From: Kitasatospora sp. NBC_00458 | Lineage (GTDB): Bacteria > Actinomycetota > Actinomycetes > Streptomycetales > Streptomycetaceae | Direction of reading: 5' to 3' | Length of the DNA: 64,000 bases | Assembly: GCF_036013975.1 (NCBI RefSeq) | Contig: NZ_CP107904.1 | Location: 7,225,001 to 7,289,000, forward strand | In this document: positions 17,135-25,856 of the stretch, in pieces | Layout: each line of letters starts with the position of its first letter | Position numbering within the stretch: the stretch's first letter is position 1 | Translations under genes and position numbers: made by a program | The notes under the pieces: generated by a model | What the model was told of the DNA's origin: nothing | Database searches by the model: none | What the model saw: only the letters and a program-made list of their open reading frames with translations

Positions 17135-17907
17135 GATTGGTCCTTGTCGGTGTCGATGAGATCGGGGTCGGTGGCGGAGGCGGGAGAGAGCGGCCCGCCG
17201 GTCGTGGCGGATCCGTCGGCGGCCCCGTCGGCGCTCTCGCCGGAGCCTCCCGCCGCGGCCCGGGGCGGCCGGTAGGCGTGGAAGCCGCGGCCCCAGGCCC
17301 GGATCACCTCGGCCCGGCGCCCCGGCAGTTGCCACAGGTAGAGCTGGTCGGCGAGCACCCCGTAGTCGAGGGGGACGGCCGCCCGGTGCAGCAGCACCAC
17401 GATCTCGCGCAGCCGCTGGGCGAGGACGTCGAAGGCGGGCGCGGCGCCGGCCCGGACGAACCGCTTGCGCAACGGCTCGTCCACGTCGTCGGCCGGCATC
17501 AACCGCCTCACCGCGGCGCCGAGTCCGGGGCCGTCGGGCCGGTGCATCCCGTGGCTGCGGTGCGACTGCTGGTGGAGCGACCAGAGGGTCACTGCGGTGT
17601 GCATCGCGTTCTCGGCCGCCGTGTCGGTCGGCCCGACCCGGCCGTCCGGATAGAGGAGCTCCAGGCCGGTGAGGCCCCAGAGTTCGGGCAGCGCGTCCAC
17701 CGGCCGGCCGGCGCCGCGGCGGATCTGTGCGATCCGGGCCACGGCCGCCGCGTCGTCGCGGTGGTAGCCGTACTGGAGCCTGGCCAGACAGCGGTGGGTC
17801 GCGTCGCCCGTCCGGCCGAGGCCGGTGCGGCGGGGCGAGGGGACGGATGCGGGGACGGGTACGGGGACGGATGCGGATACGGAAGTGGGTGCGGATGCGG
17901 TGGTCAT
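17131..17907 (-). CDS. cse2: Cse2 (CasB, Cas11e) small subunit
   Basis: Cse2 forms a dimer along the belly of Cascade and stabilises the R-loop. The 258-residue protein contains ALARLQYG-like helices (CLARLQYGYHRDD), HTAVTLWSLHQQSHRSHGMH and LREIVVLLHRAAVPLDYGVL, as in actinomycete Cse2. The ATG at 17907 overlaps the stop of the fused cas3-cas8e gene (ATGA). The N-terminal 25 residues and C-terminal 35 are low-complexity Ser/Val/Pro and Gly/Ala/Asp. Longer frames extending upstream overlap cas3 and were rejected. Confidence 0.92.
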   Translation of the reverse strand: MTTASAPTSVSASVPVPVPASVPSPRRTGLGRTGDATHRCLARLQYGYHRDDAAAVARIAQIRRGAGRPVDALPELWGLTGLELLYPDGRVGPTDTAAENAMHTAVTLWSLHQQSHRSHGMHRPDGPGLGAAVRRLMPADDVDEPLRKRFVRAGAAPAFDVLAQRLREIVVLLHRAAVPLDYGVLADQLYLWQLPGRRAEVIRAWGRGFHAYRPPRAAAGGSGESADGAADGSATTGGPLSPASATDPDLIDTDKDQS

Positions 17908-20900
17908 CGGTCGTCGTTCTCCGGAAGGTCGTCGTGATCGTCCTCGCCGGGGCCGTCCGGCGTGTTCGCACCCGTCGGCGGGGTGAGCGCAGTCGGGGTC
18001 TCCGGGGTCTCCGGTGACTTCGGCGCGTCCGGTGCCTCCGGGCTCGGGAGGGCCTTCGCCAGCGCGGCCAGGAAGTGCCCGTGCGCCCGGGCGTCGTTCA
18101 GCCAGACCCGGCCGCCGCCCCGCCCCGCCACCACACGTCCCTCCCGCGCCGCCCACGGTGCGGTGTCCACCAGGTCGGCGCCCAGGGCGGCGACGAGCCG
18201 CCGCGCCTGCCGGTGCCAGGCGTCGAGGGCCCGCGCCGGGTCGGTGTGCCGGCCGAGGTCCCGCAGCCAGAGCCGGAACGGGCCGTCGAGCGCGGCGTAA
18301 CCGCGCTCGGCCGCGGCGGTCCTGGGGGCGTCGGCCTCGGAGCCGGCGGCCGCGGCGAGATCGGCGGCGAGGTGGCCGAGCGCCTGCACGGCCCGCTCCG
18401 CCGCCTCGACCGCGCTGACGGCCCGCTGCCCGTACCGCGGATCCTCCTCGTGCAGCAGGACCACGGCCAGCGCGACACCGTCGTCCACCAGCTCGTCGAC
18501 GACCGACTGCTGGGTGCCGTACACCGCGCCGATCGTCCGCGCCCGGATCAGATGACCGGGCGGCAGCATGCCCTCGTTGGCCAGTCGGGCCACCCAGTCG
18601 AGCACCAGCGGGCGCAGCGCGTCCGGGGCTTCGCCGTGCTGGTCCTCACCGCGTCGGCGCCGCGCCTGCAACAGGGCGGGAAGCCCGCGCCAGGCCGCGC
18701 GCTCCGGCAGGTGCTGGCGCGGGAGGTACACCGGCGACCGGCCGAGCTTCTTCTCCTGCGGACGGCTGCGCCGCCAGCCGGAGAGCGGTTCGCTGAAGCG
18801 GAGGTCGTGCCCCGGCAGCGGGTCGCCGTACGAAAGCACCACCCCGTGGACCGCGCTCCCGTCGTGGTGCAGCCGGATCCGACGCGACTGCCAGGTGTAC
18901 AGGTCCCGCGGCCCCGACGGACGGGCCGAGGGATCGGCCGCCCCCGGATCCGGCCCCGGGCCGTACGGGCCGCGCCGCCACGCCGGCCGGTCACCGGGGC
19001 GAAAACGCGCCCCGGTGGTGTCCGCGGCCACCAGGTTGAGCAGCAGGGTCGCCCGCAGGTCGTCCCCCTCGGCCAGCACGCCCCCGAGGCCACCCGCCCA
19101 ACCGGTGCCCAGCGGGTACACCTTGCCGTTCCTCCCCCTGCCGTCACCCGCGGCGGCCGACTTGATGCCGGACGTGTCGAAGGCGTGCGCGTGCACCAAC
19201 CAGCGCGCCGCCTCGGCGAAGGAGAGCCGCTCGGCCGAGGGCAGCCGCATGGTGAAGAACGGCTCGCCGTTCGGCACGTCCGCCACCAGCCGGTTGAGCG
19301 AGGCGACTTCGTCCTTCTCCGTGCGCAGGCCGGCGACCTGGAAGAACGGCTCCCGCGGGTGCAACAGGTCGAACCGCTCGCGATGCCGGTCCAGGTACGG
19401 GCCGACGGCGGCGAGGGCCCCGGGATCGTTCCAGAGGTCCTCCCAGTCCTCCAGTTCCACCGGGCCGTCGACGGCGTCGTGCAGGACCGCCAGCAGCAGG
19501 CGCAGCAGGGCGAACTCCTGCGTCGGCACGTCCCCGACCAGCCTGCGCAGACCGGCGGCCTCGGCGAACACCTCGCGCAAGGACAGCTCGGCGGACGTCC
19601 CGTCCAGCCGCTGCACCGGAATCCAGGGGCGGGACACCAGGTCGAACGAGGGCACGCTTCTCACCAATCTCACGTCACGGGCCCCGGCCGGGTGCACCGC
19701 CAGACCGTCACCCGCGCCGTACTCCACGTCGAAGCCGGCCAGTCGGGCCCGGCCCTGCTCGTCCAGCACCAGCACCAGCTCGCCGTCCAGCTGCGGACAC
19801 TCCCTCGTCTGCCAGGCCGGGACGTAGAGGGCCTCCAACTCCCGGATCGCACGATCGATCACCCACGGCTTGGAGAAGTGGTACGGCAGCCGCAGACTGC
19901 TCGCCGCGAGCGCCTGCGCGGCATGCCAGGTGGGAGCCGTCTCGGTCGGGAGCGGCAGGCCGCCCCGGCCCCGGTCCAGCCAGGGGAGCGTCGTCAGGCG
20001 GCCGTCCGCGTGGCGCATCGCCACCATCACCTCCAGACTCTCCTCGCCGTCCCGGACCTGCGCCCGGCCCGACCGGTGGTCGTCCACGTCCCCGACCCCG
20101 GCATCGAGCCAGCCCACCAGCGAACGGCCCGCCCGGCGCACCCCGTCCAGCCGGAACACCTCGGCACGCGCCGTCCGCCCGGCGTCCGCCAGCCGCTGCT
20201 CCTCGGCGGCCTCGGCCAGCACCCCGGCCCAGCCGGGCGGCCCCACCGGCTGACCGCCGTAGGCGTGTTGGACCAACGGGCCGATGTCGTCCGGCAGCGT
20301 GAGCGGCACGCCGCCCTCCAGATGCGGCACCAGCACGGCGGCCGAGCGGAGCAGGTGGTGCCGCCCGTAGACGGCCACCGACCCCTTCACCGGACGTGGC
20401 TGCGGCTGCGCCGCCCAGTCGGCACCGGTGACCAGGCAGCGGGCCGTCCGCAGGCGGGCGGGCCGCTCGGCCTGCCCCTCGCCGCGCCGGTGGCGGTGCA
20501 GGCGGCCCGTCCGCTGCAGCAGCAGGTCCACCGGGCAGAGGTCGGTGACCAGGAGGTCGAAGTCGACGTCGAGCGACTGCTCCGCCACCTGGCTGGCGAC
20601 GACGAGGTGGGGTCCGGCCGGGCGGTCGCCGGTCGGGCCGAACCGGGCGAGCAGGTCGGCGTCCTTACGGGCCCGGTCGAGGTCGACGAAACGGGAGTGC
20701 GCCACGGTGACGGCGTCGTCGCCGAACCGTTCGCGCAGCCGCTCGGCCGTCTCCAGCACCCGGTCCACGGTGTTGCGGACGACCAGCGCGCAGCCGCCGC
20801 CGGAGAGTTCGAGCGCCAGGCGGTCGGTGAGAACGGCGAGGTCGTCGTCGAGGCGCTCCAGCCGGACGGCCGTGCGGCGGGAGGCGTCGGCGGCCGGCAT

Positions 20901-22667
20901 GCGCACCAGGGGCGGGCGGCCGGGGGCGACGGCGGTGAGCAGCGGGTAGCCGGCCGCGTCGGGACCACGGGCCGGCGCCGCTGCCAGGCCCGGCTGGTCT
21001 TCCCGTTCCTGCTCCTGCTCCTGTTCTCGTTCCCGATCCTGTCCCCGTTCCTGCTCGGGGTGGGCGTCCTCCTCCCCGCAGTACGCCCGTACGAGGGCGC
21101 GGCGGGTGGCGGCGGGAAGCGTCGCCGACAGCATGACCACCGGCACCCGGTAGGCGCCGAGCCAGGAGAGCACCCGCACCAGGTAGGTGTTCATGTAGGC
21201 GTCGTTCGCGTGCACCTCGTCGATCACGACGACCTTCCCGGCGAGCGCGAGGTGGCGCAGCGCGAGATGACGGTTCTTGAGGCCGGCGAAGAGTACCTGG
21301 TCGATCGTGCCGACGGCGAAGGACGCCAGCATGCCCTTCTTCCGTCCGCGCAGCCACTGGTGGGCGATCAGCCCGGAGGCCTTGCGCCTCGCGCGGTGGC
21401 CGGCGCCGCGCGGGCCGTCCTGGTCCACCGCCCGGATCCGCTGCCGGTCGGCGGCCATCATGCCCGCGTACTCGTCGTTGAGCGCCGCCTTCGCGTGCGC
21501 GAGGAACACCGATCGTGCCCCGTCGGCGGGCAGGTGGCCCAGCCAGGCGGTGAGCCGGGAGAACATCGCGTCGGCGGTCGCCCGGGTGGGCAGTGCCACG
21601 TAGCACCCGCCCGCGCCGGTCCGGGCGGCGAGGATCTCGGCGGCGGCCAGGGCGGCTTCCGTCTTGCCCTCTCCCATCGGCGCCTCGATCACCAGCAGCC
21701 CCGGTCCGGACAGCTCGCGCGCCAGCCGGACGGCCTCCACCTGTACGGGGCGCGGCTCCGCGCCCGCAGGGAGGTCGAACCGCGAGGCGATCAACGTGCC
21801 TGCATCGGCGAGTGGTTCGTCCGGACGCCAGGCGGGCGGAAGGCGCAGCCCGTTCCAGGCCGACGCGATGCGCTCCTCCTCCGAGCGGGGCGAATCCTCG
21901 GGGAAGTAAGGGAAGAGGTCCGGGTTGCTCGCGATCCAGTCGGCCATGATGACGACACCGGTCAGCAGGACCTGCACCGGCTGCGGGAGCTTCACGCCCT
22001 TGACCCGGTCGAGGATGTCCGCCGCCTCCAGCAGCTCCGTGCAGACGTCCAGGAACTCGAACTGCACGTCGCGCCAGAGCCCTTCGCTCTCACCCGGCGT
22101 GCGGAGCAGGTCCTCGCGCAGGTCGAGGTCGTGCACCTGCGAGTGCCCGGGGGGCACCCCGTGGTGCCCCCCGGCGACCACCGCCCACTGCCCGGCGGCC
22201 CGATGGGGCCAGTCGTGGCGCTCCACCAGCCATTCCTGGATGAGGAGTTGTCCGGCCAGTCCGTGCGGTGCCAGCCGGCGATCGTCGCCGTACTGCTTCT
22301 CCTCACGCATCGCCAGGCCGATGTCCCGCATCCGCTGGGCGAGTTGGGGGACCTGGCAGGCGAACGCCGGCGTGGCCTTGCCCACGTCGTGGGTGGCCGC
22401 CAACCACACCGTGAGGGTGCGGGCCTGATTCCGGTCGGCACCGGGAGCGATCGCCTCGGCGATCAACTCCCTGACGTTGTACGGGAGCCAGTGGTCCCAG
22501 AGGCGCGCCGCCACCGCACCGCTGTCCGCGAGATGGCGCCACAGCGGCAGCCAGGTGTCGGCGTCGCGGTCGTGCTTGGCCCAGACCGAACGCGCGGGAG
22601 CCGACAGCCTCCCGAGCAGGTCCGGACCGGTGGGTGGTCCGGTCACGCGGCGATTCAACACGGCCAC
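17904..22667 (-). CDS. cas3: Cas3-Cas8e (Cse1) fusion protein
   Basis: One 1587-residue frame combines the nuclease-helicase Cas3 with the Cascade large subunit. The Cas3 part has HD-nuclease residues (ATHDVGKATPAF, GGHHG), Walker A APMGEGKTEA near residue 328, the DEVH box VIDEVHAND, MLSATLP, and QRTGRLHRHRRG. The Cas8e part starts near residue 1000 with FDLVSRPWIPV and runs about 580 residues. A Glu/Gln/Arg-only segment near 545-567 interrupts the helicase. Cas3-Cse1 fusions are known in Streptomyces type I-E loci. Tethering should deliver the nuclease with Cascade. The GTG at 22661, with GGGAG 8 bases upstream, may be the true start. No frameshift is needed. Confidence 0.95.
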   Translation of the reverse strand: MAVLNRRVTGPPTGPDLLGRLSAPARSVWAKHDRDADTWLPLWRHLADSGAVAARLWDHWLPYNVRELIAEAIAPGADRNQARTLTVWLAATHDVGKATPAFACQVPQLAQRMRDIGLAMREEKQYGDDRRLAPHGLAGQLLIQEWLVERHDWPHRAAGQWAVVAGGHHGVPPGHSQVHDLDLREDLLRTPGESEGLWRDVQFEFLDVCTELLEAADILDRVKGVKLPQPVQVLLTGVVIMADWIASNPDLFPYFPEDSPRSEEERIASAWNGLRLPPAWRPDEPLADAGTLIASRFDLPAGAEPRPVQVEAVRLARELSGPGLLVIEAPMGEGKTEAALAAAEILAARTGAGGCYVALPTRATADAMFSRLTAWLGHLPADGARSVFLAHAKAALNDEYAGMMAADRQRIRAVDQDGPRGAGHRARRKASGLIAHQWLRGRKKGMLASFAVGTIDQVLFAGLKNRHLALRHLALAGKVVVIDEVHANDAYMNTYLVRVLSWLGAYRVPVVMLSATLPAATRRALVRAYCGEEDAHPEQERGQDREREQEQEQEREDQPGLAAAPARGPDAAGYPLLTAVAPGRPPLVRMPAADASRRTAVRLERLDDDLAVLTDRLALELSGGGCALVVRNTVDRVLETAERLRERFGDDAVTVAHSRFVDLDRARKDADLLARFGPTGDRPAGPHLVVASQVAEQSLDVDFDLLVTDLCPVDLLLQRTGRLHRHRRGEGQAERPARLRTARCLVTGADWAAQPQPRPVKGSVAVYGRHHLLRSAAVLVPHLEGGVPLTLPDDIGPLVQHAYGGQPVGPPGWAGVLAEAAEEQRLADAGRTARAEVFRLDGVRRAGRSLVGWLDAGVGDVDDHRSGRAQVRDGEESLEVMVAMRHADGRLTTLPWLDRGRGGLPLPTETAPTWHAAQALAASSLRLPYHFSKPWVIDRAIRELEALYVPAWQTRECPQLDGELVLVLDEQGRARLAGFDVEYGAGDGLAVHPAGARDVRLVRSVPSFDLVSRPWIPVQRLDGTSAELSLREVFAEAAGLRRLVGDVPTQEFALLRLLLAVLHDAVDGPVELEDWEDLWNDPGALAAVGPYLDRHRERFDLLHPREPFFQVAGLRTEKDEVASLNRLVADVPNGEPFFTMRLPSAERLSFAEAARWLVHAHAFDTSGIKSAAAGDGRGRNGKVYPLGTGWAGGLGGVLAEGDDLRATLLLNLVAADTTGARFRPGDRPAWRRGPYGPGPDPGAADPSARPSGPRDLYTWQSRRIRLHHDGSAVHGVVLSYGDPLPGHDLRFSEPLSGWRRSRPQEKKLGRSPVYLPRQHLPERAAWRGLPALLQARRRRGEDQHGEAPDALRPLVLDWVARLANEGMLPPGHLIRARTIGAVYGTQQSVVDELVDDGVALAVVLLHEEDPRYGQRAVSAVEAAERAVQALGHLAADLAAAAGSEADAPRTAAAERGYAALDGPFRLWLRDLGRHTDPARALDAWHRQARRLVAALGADLVDTAPWAAREGRVVAGRGGGRVWLNDARAHGHFLAALAKALPSPEAPDAPKSPETPETPTALTPPTGANTPDGPGEDDHDDLPENDDR

Positions 22668-22813
22668 TGCTCCCGGATGCGAGGGGAAGAACGATAGTGA
22701 ACGGATCCGCTCGAACGTGGCCGATCTAGGCCGTAATCGAGCGCGGATGCCGGGCGCGGATGCCGGGCGCGCGCCGCGATCGGCGGTACGCGCCCGGCGC
22801 TCCCGGTGCGGCC

Positions 22814-23035
22814 TCAGCCCCTACGGCGCCGGCGCGGGCGCCGTGCGGGCGGGTTCGGACCGCGCAGCGCGGACACGGCGGCCAGGACGACCACCACCAC
22901 GGCCACGACCGTGCGAACCCCACTGTCGGCAGCGGACGAGGAACCCGCCCCCGCCGTCACGCACGCGGTGAGCAGGACGGCCGCCCGCGCCGTCCCCTGG
23001 CTGTCCAGAGGGCGCTTGGCCGTTCGAGTTATCAT
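22814..23035 (-). CDS. Small basic membrane protein upstream of cas3, family unknown
   Basis: A 73-residue protein starts at ATG 23035 with AAAGGAG seven bases before it, one of the best ribosome sites in the window. It has two hydrophobic segments, about residues 19-30 and 42-58 (VRTVVAVVVVVLAAVSAL). The C-terminus is strongly basic, PARRPRRRRRG. Basic residues at both ends suggest a hairpin with both termini in the cytosol. The first segment could instead be a signal peptide. It lies 146 bases before cas3 on the same strand, so co-transcription is possible. I do not recognise the family. Confidence 0.6.
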   Translation of the reverse strand: MITRTAKRPLDSQGTARAAVLLTACVTAGAGSSSAADSGVRTVVAVVVVVLAAVSALRGPNPPARRPRRRRRG

Positions 23036-23060
23036 GAACGAACTCCTTTCACGGAGGGTA

Positions 23061-23186
23061 GGCCGGACCCGAGTTCTTCCCGGAGCAGCGGGTCCGGCCA
23101 TCGTCGTCTTGTGGTGGGCGAGCGCGCCCAGGCATGGCGGCACTCGGTGATCTGACTGACCATCAGGTCGCCTGAGGGGGATCATA
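23061..23186 (-). promoter_or_regulatory. Putative promoter and leader hairpin of the small membrane protein gene
   Basis: On the minus strand TATGAT (23186-23181) is a near-consensus -10. Downstream, GGCCGGACCCG (23061-23071) and its exact complement (23089-23099) form an 11-bp stem with a 17-base loop, ending 16 bases before the AAAGGAG site. No matching -35 at standard spacing was seen. The hairpin could act as an attenuator or stabilise the mRNA; both are inference. Confidence 0.4.
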
Positions 23187-23402
23187 GCGCTTCGTTAGGG
23201 AGCCAAGGCCAACCCGGCTTCGCTGCCTTCGAGTTGGGAACGATCACAGGACTTCTGGCGCCCGCCAGTAGTCCTGACTACGCTGTTCGACACTGCCCGC
23301 CAAGTCGACGCGCGCGGGGATGAGAGGCCGATATCGTCGGCATACTCACCTCGACGCCAGGTGTGTCCTGCGGCGAGAAGGTGCCTCACATGGCGGGCCA
23401 CC
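23187..23402. other. Non-coding stretch with possible CRISPR fossils
   Basis: No gene was recognised. The segment around 23257-23285 (CGCCCGCCAGTAGTCC and onward) matches the first spacer of array 3 (23440-23464) at about 24 of 27 positions with one gap. GCGCGCGGGGATGAG at 23310-23324 resembles the end of a repeat. Both suggest that array 3 once extended further left. Confidence 0.4.
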
Positions 23403-25751
23403 CCGGCAACCCCCGCACGAGCGGGGAGCAGGTCTGTCGCGCCCGCCAGTAGGCCGACGACGCTGGGACCATCCCCGCAGGCGCGGGGAGCAGAGTGCGC
23501 AGGTGCTGCTGTCGAAGCGGGGAGCAGGAACACCCCCACAGGTGCGGGGAACAGTAGTGGAGACCGGCCTCCATGGCGAGGCCGAAGGAGTATCCCCGCG
23601 GACGAGGGGAGCAGCGGGCCCTCGAAGACGCTCACCTGGACCGCGGGAACACCCCCGCGGGTGCGGGGAGCAGGGGGCGACCATCGGCACCGCACCGAAC
23701 AACCAGGGACCATCCCCGCGGGTGCGGGGAGCAGATGCACAGCAATGCAGAGACGTTCGCCGCAGTGGGAACACCCCCGCAGGTGCGGGGAGCAGGCATG
23801 TCCATCTGAGCAAGTTCCTTTCCCTTCGGGAACACCCCCGCAGGTGCGGGGAACAGCACGGCCCGGAACTTCGAGGCGTGGCGGGCCAGGGAACACCCCC
23901 GCAGGTGCGGGGAGCAGGCACACTGTGCAACTCGCCTGGGCTGCCACGGAGGGAACACCCCCGCAGGTGCGGGGAGCAGGTTCCAGTCCACCAGGTTGGC
24001 GACGGCCGACGGGGAACACCCCCGCAGGTGCGGGGAGCAGACCGCCTTGTTCCGCGCCCCAGCCCGGGCCTTGGGAACACCCCCGCAGGTGCGGGGAGCA
24101 GATCCATTCCTTGTCGTAGTCGTCGTCCCCGACGGGAACACCCCCGCGGGTGCGGGGAGCAGCTCCGCTCGGTGCTCGGAGAGGCCGCCGAGCAGGGAAC
24201 ACCCCCGCGGGTGCGGGGAGCAGGGCCTGGAGCACATGGACAACGGGGACTGGAAGGGAACACCCCCGCGGGTGCGGGGAGCAGGCGGTCAGCCACGGCC
24301 GTTCGCTGCCCCAGGGGGGAACACCCCCGCGGGTGCGGGGAGCAGTCCGGTGCCGACATCGAGGGCAACATCACCTGGGGAACACCCCCGCGGGTGCGGG
24401 GAGCAGAAGAGGCCGTCAACACTCACGGTCCAGTCCTCGGGAACACCCCCGCGGGTGCGGGGAGCAGGGACGACCCCCAGGCGTCCAACCAGTTCTGCCT
24501 GGGAACACCCCCGCGGGTGCGGGGAGCAGCGCCGCGGGCTGCTGCGGTGCGGGTGCCGCGGGGGAACACCCCCGCGGGTGCGGGGAGCAGGCCTGCCGAT
24601 AGTCGCGCAGGTAGATTGCCTTGGGAACACCCCCGCGGGTGCGGGGAGCAGGGATTCCGGCTGATGGCCTTCGGGCACAGGATGGGAACACCCCCGCGGG
24701 TGCGGGGAGCAGAAGGCGGACGGCCAGCGTCTCGCGGTGCTGTCGGGAACACCCCCGCGGGTGCGGGGAGCAGTTGGCCAAGCCCCATTCGGTGCGGGCG
24801 TGCCGGGGAACACCCCCGCGGGTGCGGGGAGCAGACCCTCTCCGGGTTCGGCGTCAGCTCCCGGACGGGAACACCCCCGCGGGTGCGGGGAGCAGCTGGT
24901 GAACGCCGGGTCCGAGTGCCCTTCGAGGGGAACACCCCCGCGGGTGCGGGGAGCAGTCTGCACCTGGCGTAGGTCCGCGCCTGCAGGCGGGAACACCCCC
25001 GCGGGTGCGGGGAGCAGCTCCACGGCGCCGAGTACCCCGACGGCCGGGTGGGAACACCCCCGCGGGTGCGGGGAGCAGGCCGCCTCGGCGTTGGCCTTGG
25101 CCCTCGTCTCGGGAACACCCCCGCGGGTGCGGGGAGCAGGGCGCACCCGCCAGGTCCAGACTGAACACGGTGGGAACACCCCCGCGGGTGCGGGGAGCAG
25201 CCCACGCTGGTTCCCCCTCGGATGGTGATGTCGGGAACACCCCCGCGGGTGCGGGGAGCAGACCAATGGCCGGGCCGGCTCGCCCGGCACGGAGGGAACA
25301 CCCCCGCGGGTGCGGGGAGCAGCGACCACTCGGCGGAGCTGCCACCACCGTGCCGGGAACACCCCCGCGGGTGCGGGGAGCAGCTCCGAACCGACCGGAA
25401 TGGCCTCTACTGTTAGGGAACACCCCCGCGGGTGCGGGGAGCAGCAGACCACCGTCTACGACTTCACGGAGCCGCCGGGAACACCCCCGCGGGTGCGGGG
25501 AGCAGCAGTCCATCGGCTTGCCCAGCAGGATCGTGCGGGGAACACCCCCGCGGGTGCGGGGAGCAGGGAAATCGGTCCCGGCGTCCCCGATCTTCAGGGG
25601 GAACACCCCCGCGGGTGCGGGGAGCAGCAGGCGATGGCCCAGATGGCGGCGCTGCAGGGGGGGAACACCCCCGCGGGTGCGGGGAGCAGGCAACAGCCTG
25701 GTACCGGCCGCCGTCCCCCCCGTGGAACACCCCCGCGGGTGCGGGGAGCAG
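23403..25751 (-). CRISPR. CRISPR array 3, type I-E, about 39 repeats
   Basis: About 39 repeats of 29 bases and 38 spacers lie between 23403 and 25751, again on the minus strand. The first several (23403, 23465, 23526, 23586) are degenerate. Repeats from 23768 to 24073 carry GCAGGTGC, whereas those from 24134 to the leader carry GCGGGTGC, as do 23645 and 23706. Array 2 uses GCAGGCGC. At 23515-23554 a repeat end, GCGGGGAGCAG, runs straight into the next repeat start with no spacer. The leader lies at the high-coordinate end, and a glycosyltransferase gene is upstream of it. Confidence 0.97.
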
Positions 25752-25856
25752 AGTTCGTGAGCTGGGGGTTTGTCAGGGCCGCTGGGCGGTCTGTGCAACT
25801 TGCTGTGATGCGGGCATTTCGGGCGCCTCGGCTGGGGGTCGGGTGCTGGTGGCAGG
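25752..25856 (-). promoter_or_regulatory. Leader of array 3
   Basis: This sequence begins with 26 bases identical to the array 2 leader (from AGTTCGTGAGC), then GCTGGGCGGTCTGTGCAACT and GCGGGCATTTCGGG. Similarity fades after about 80 bases, which suggests the functional leader is about that long. It starts at the glycosyltransferase stop, so transcription from that gene could also enter the array. Confidence 0.85.

Noticed and set aside
17904..22667. Possible missed stop or frameshift joining cas3 and cas8e
   Set aside because: The frame is continuous, both halves keep family motifs, and the fusion type is known in Streptomyces.
18075..22697. A 1540-codon frame on the plus strand opposite cas3-cas8e
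   Set aside because: It is antisense to a gene with all Cas3 and Cas8e motifs. Such shadows are common at this GC content.
23403..23640. Degenerate repeats as a tracrRNA or CreTA-type RNA toxin-antitoxin
   Set aside because: The locus is type I-E, needs no tracrRNA, and the degenerate units lie at the leader-distal end where decay is expected. No small-RNA promoter was seen.
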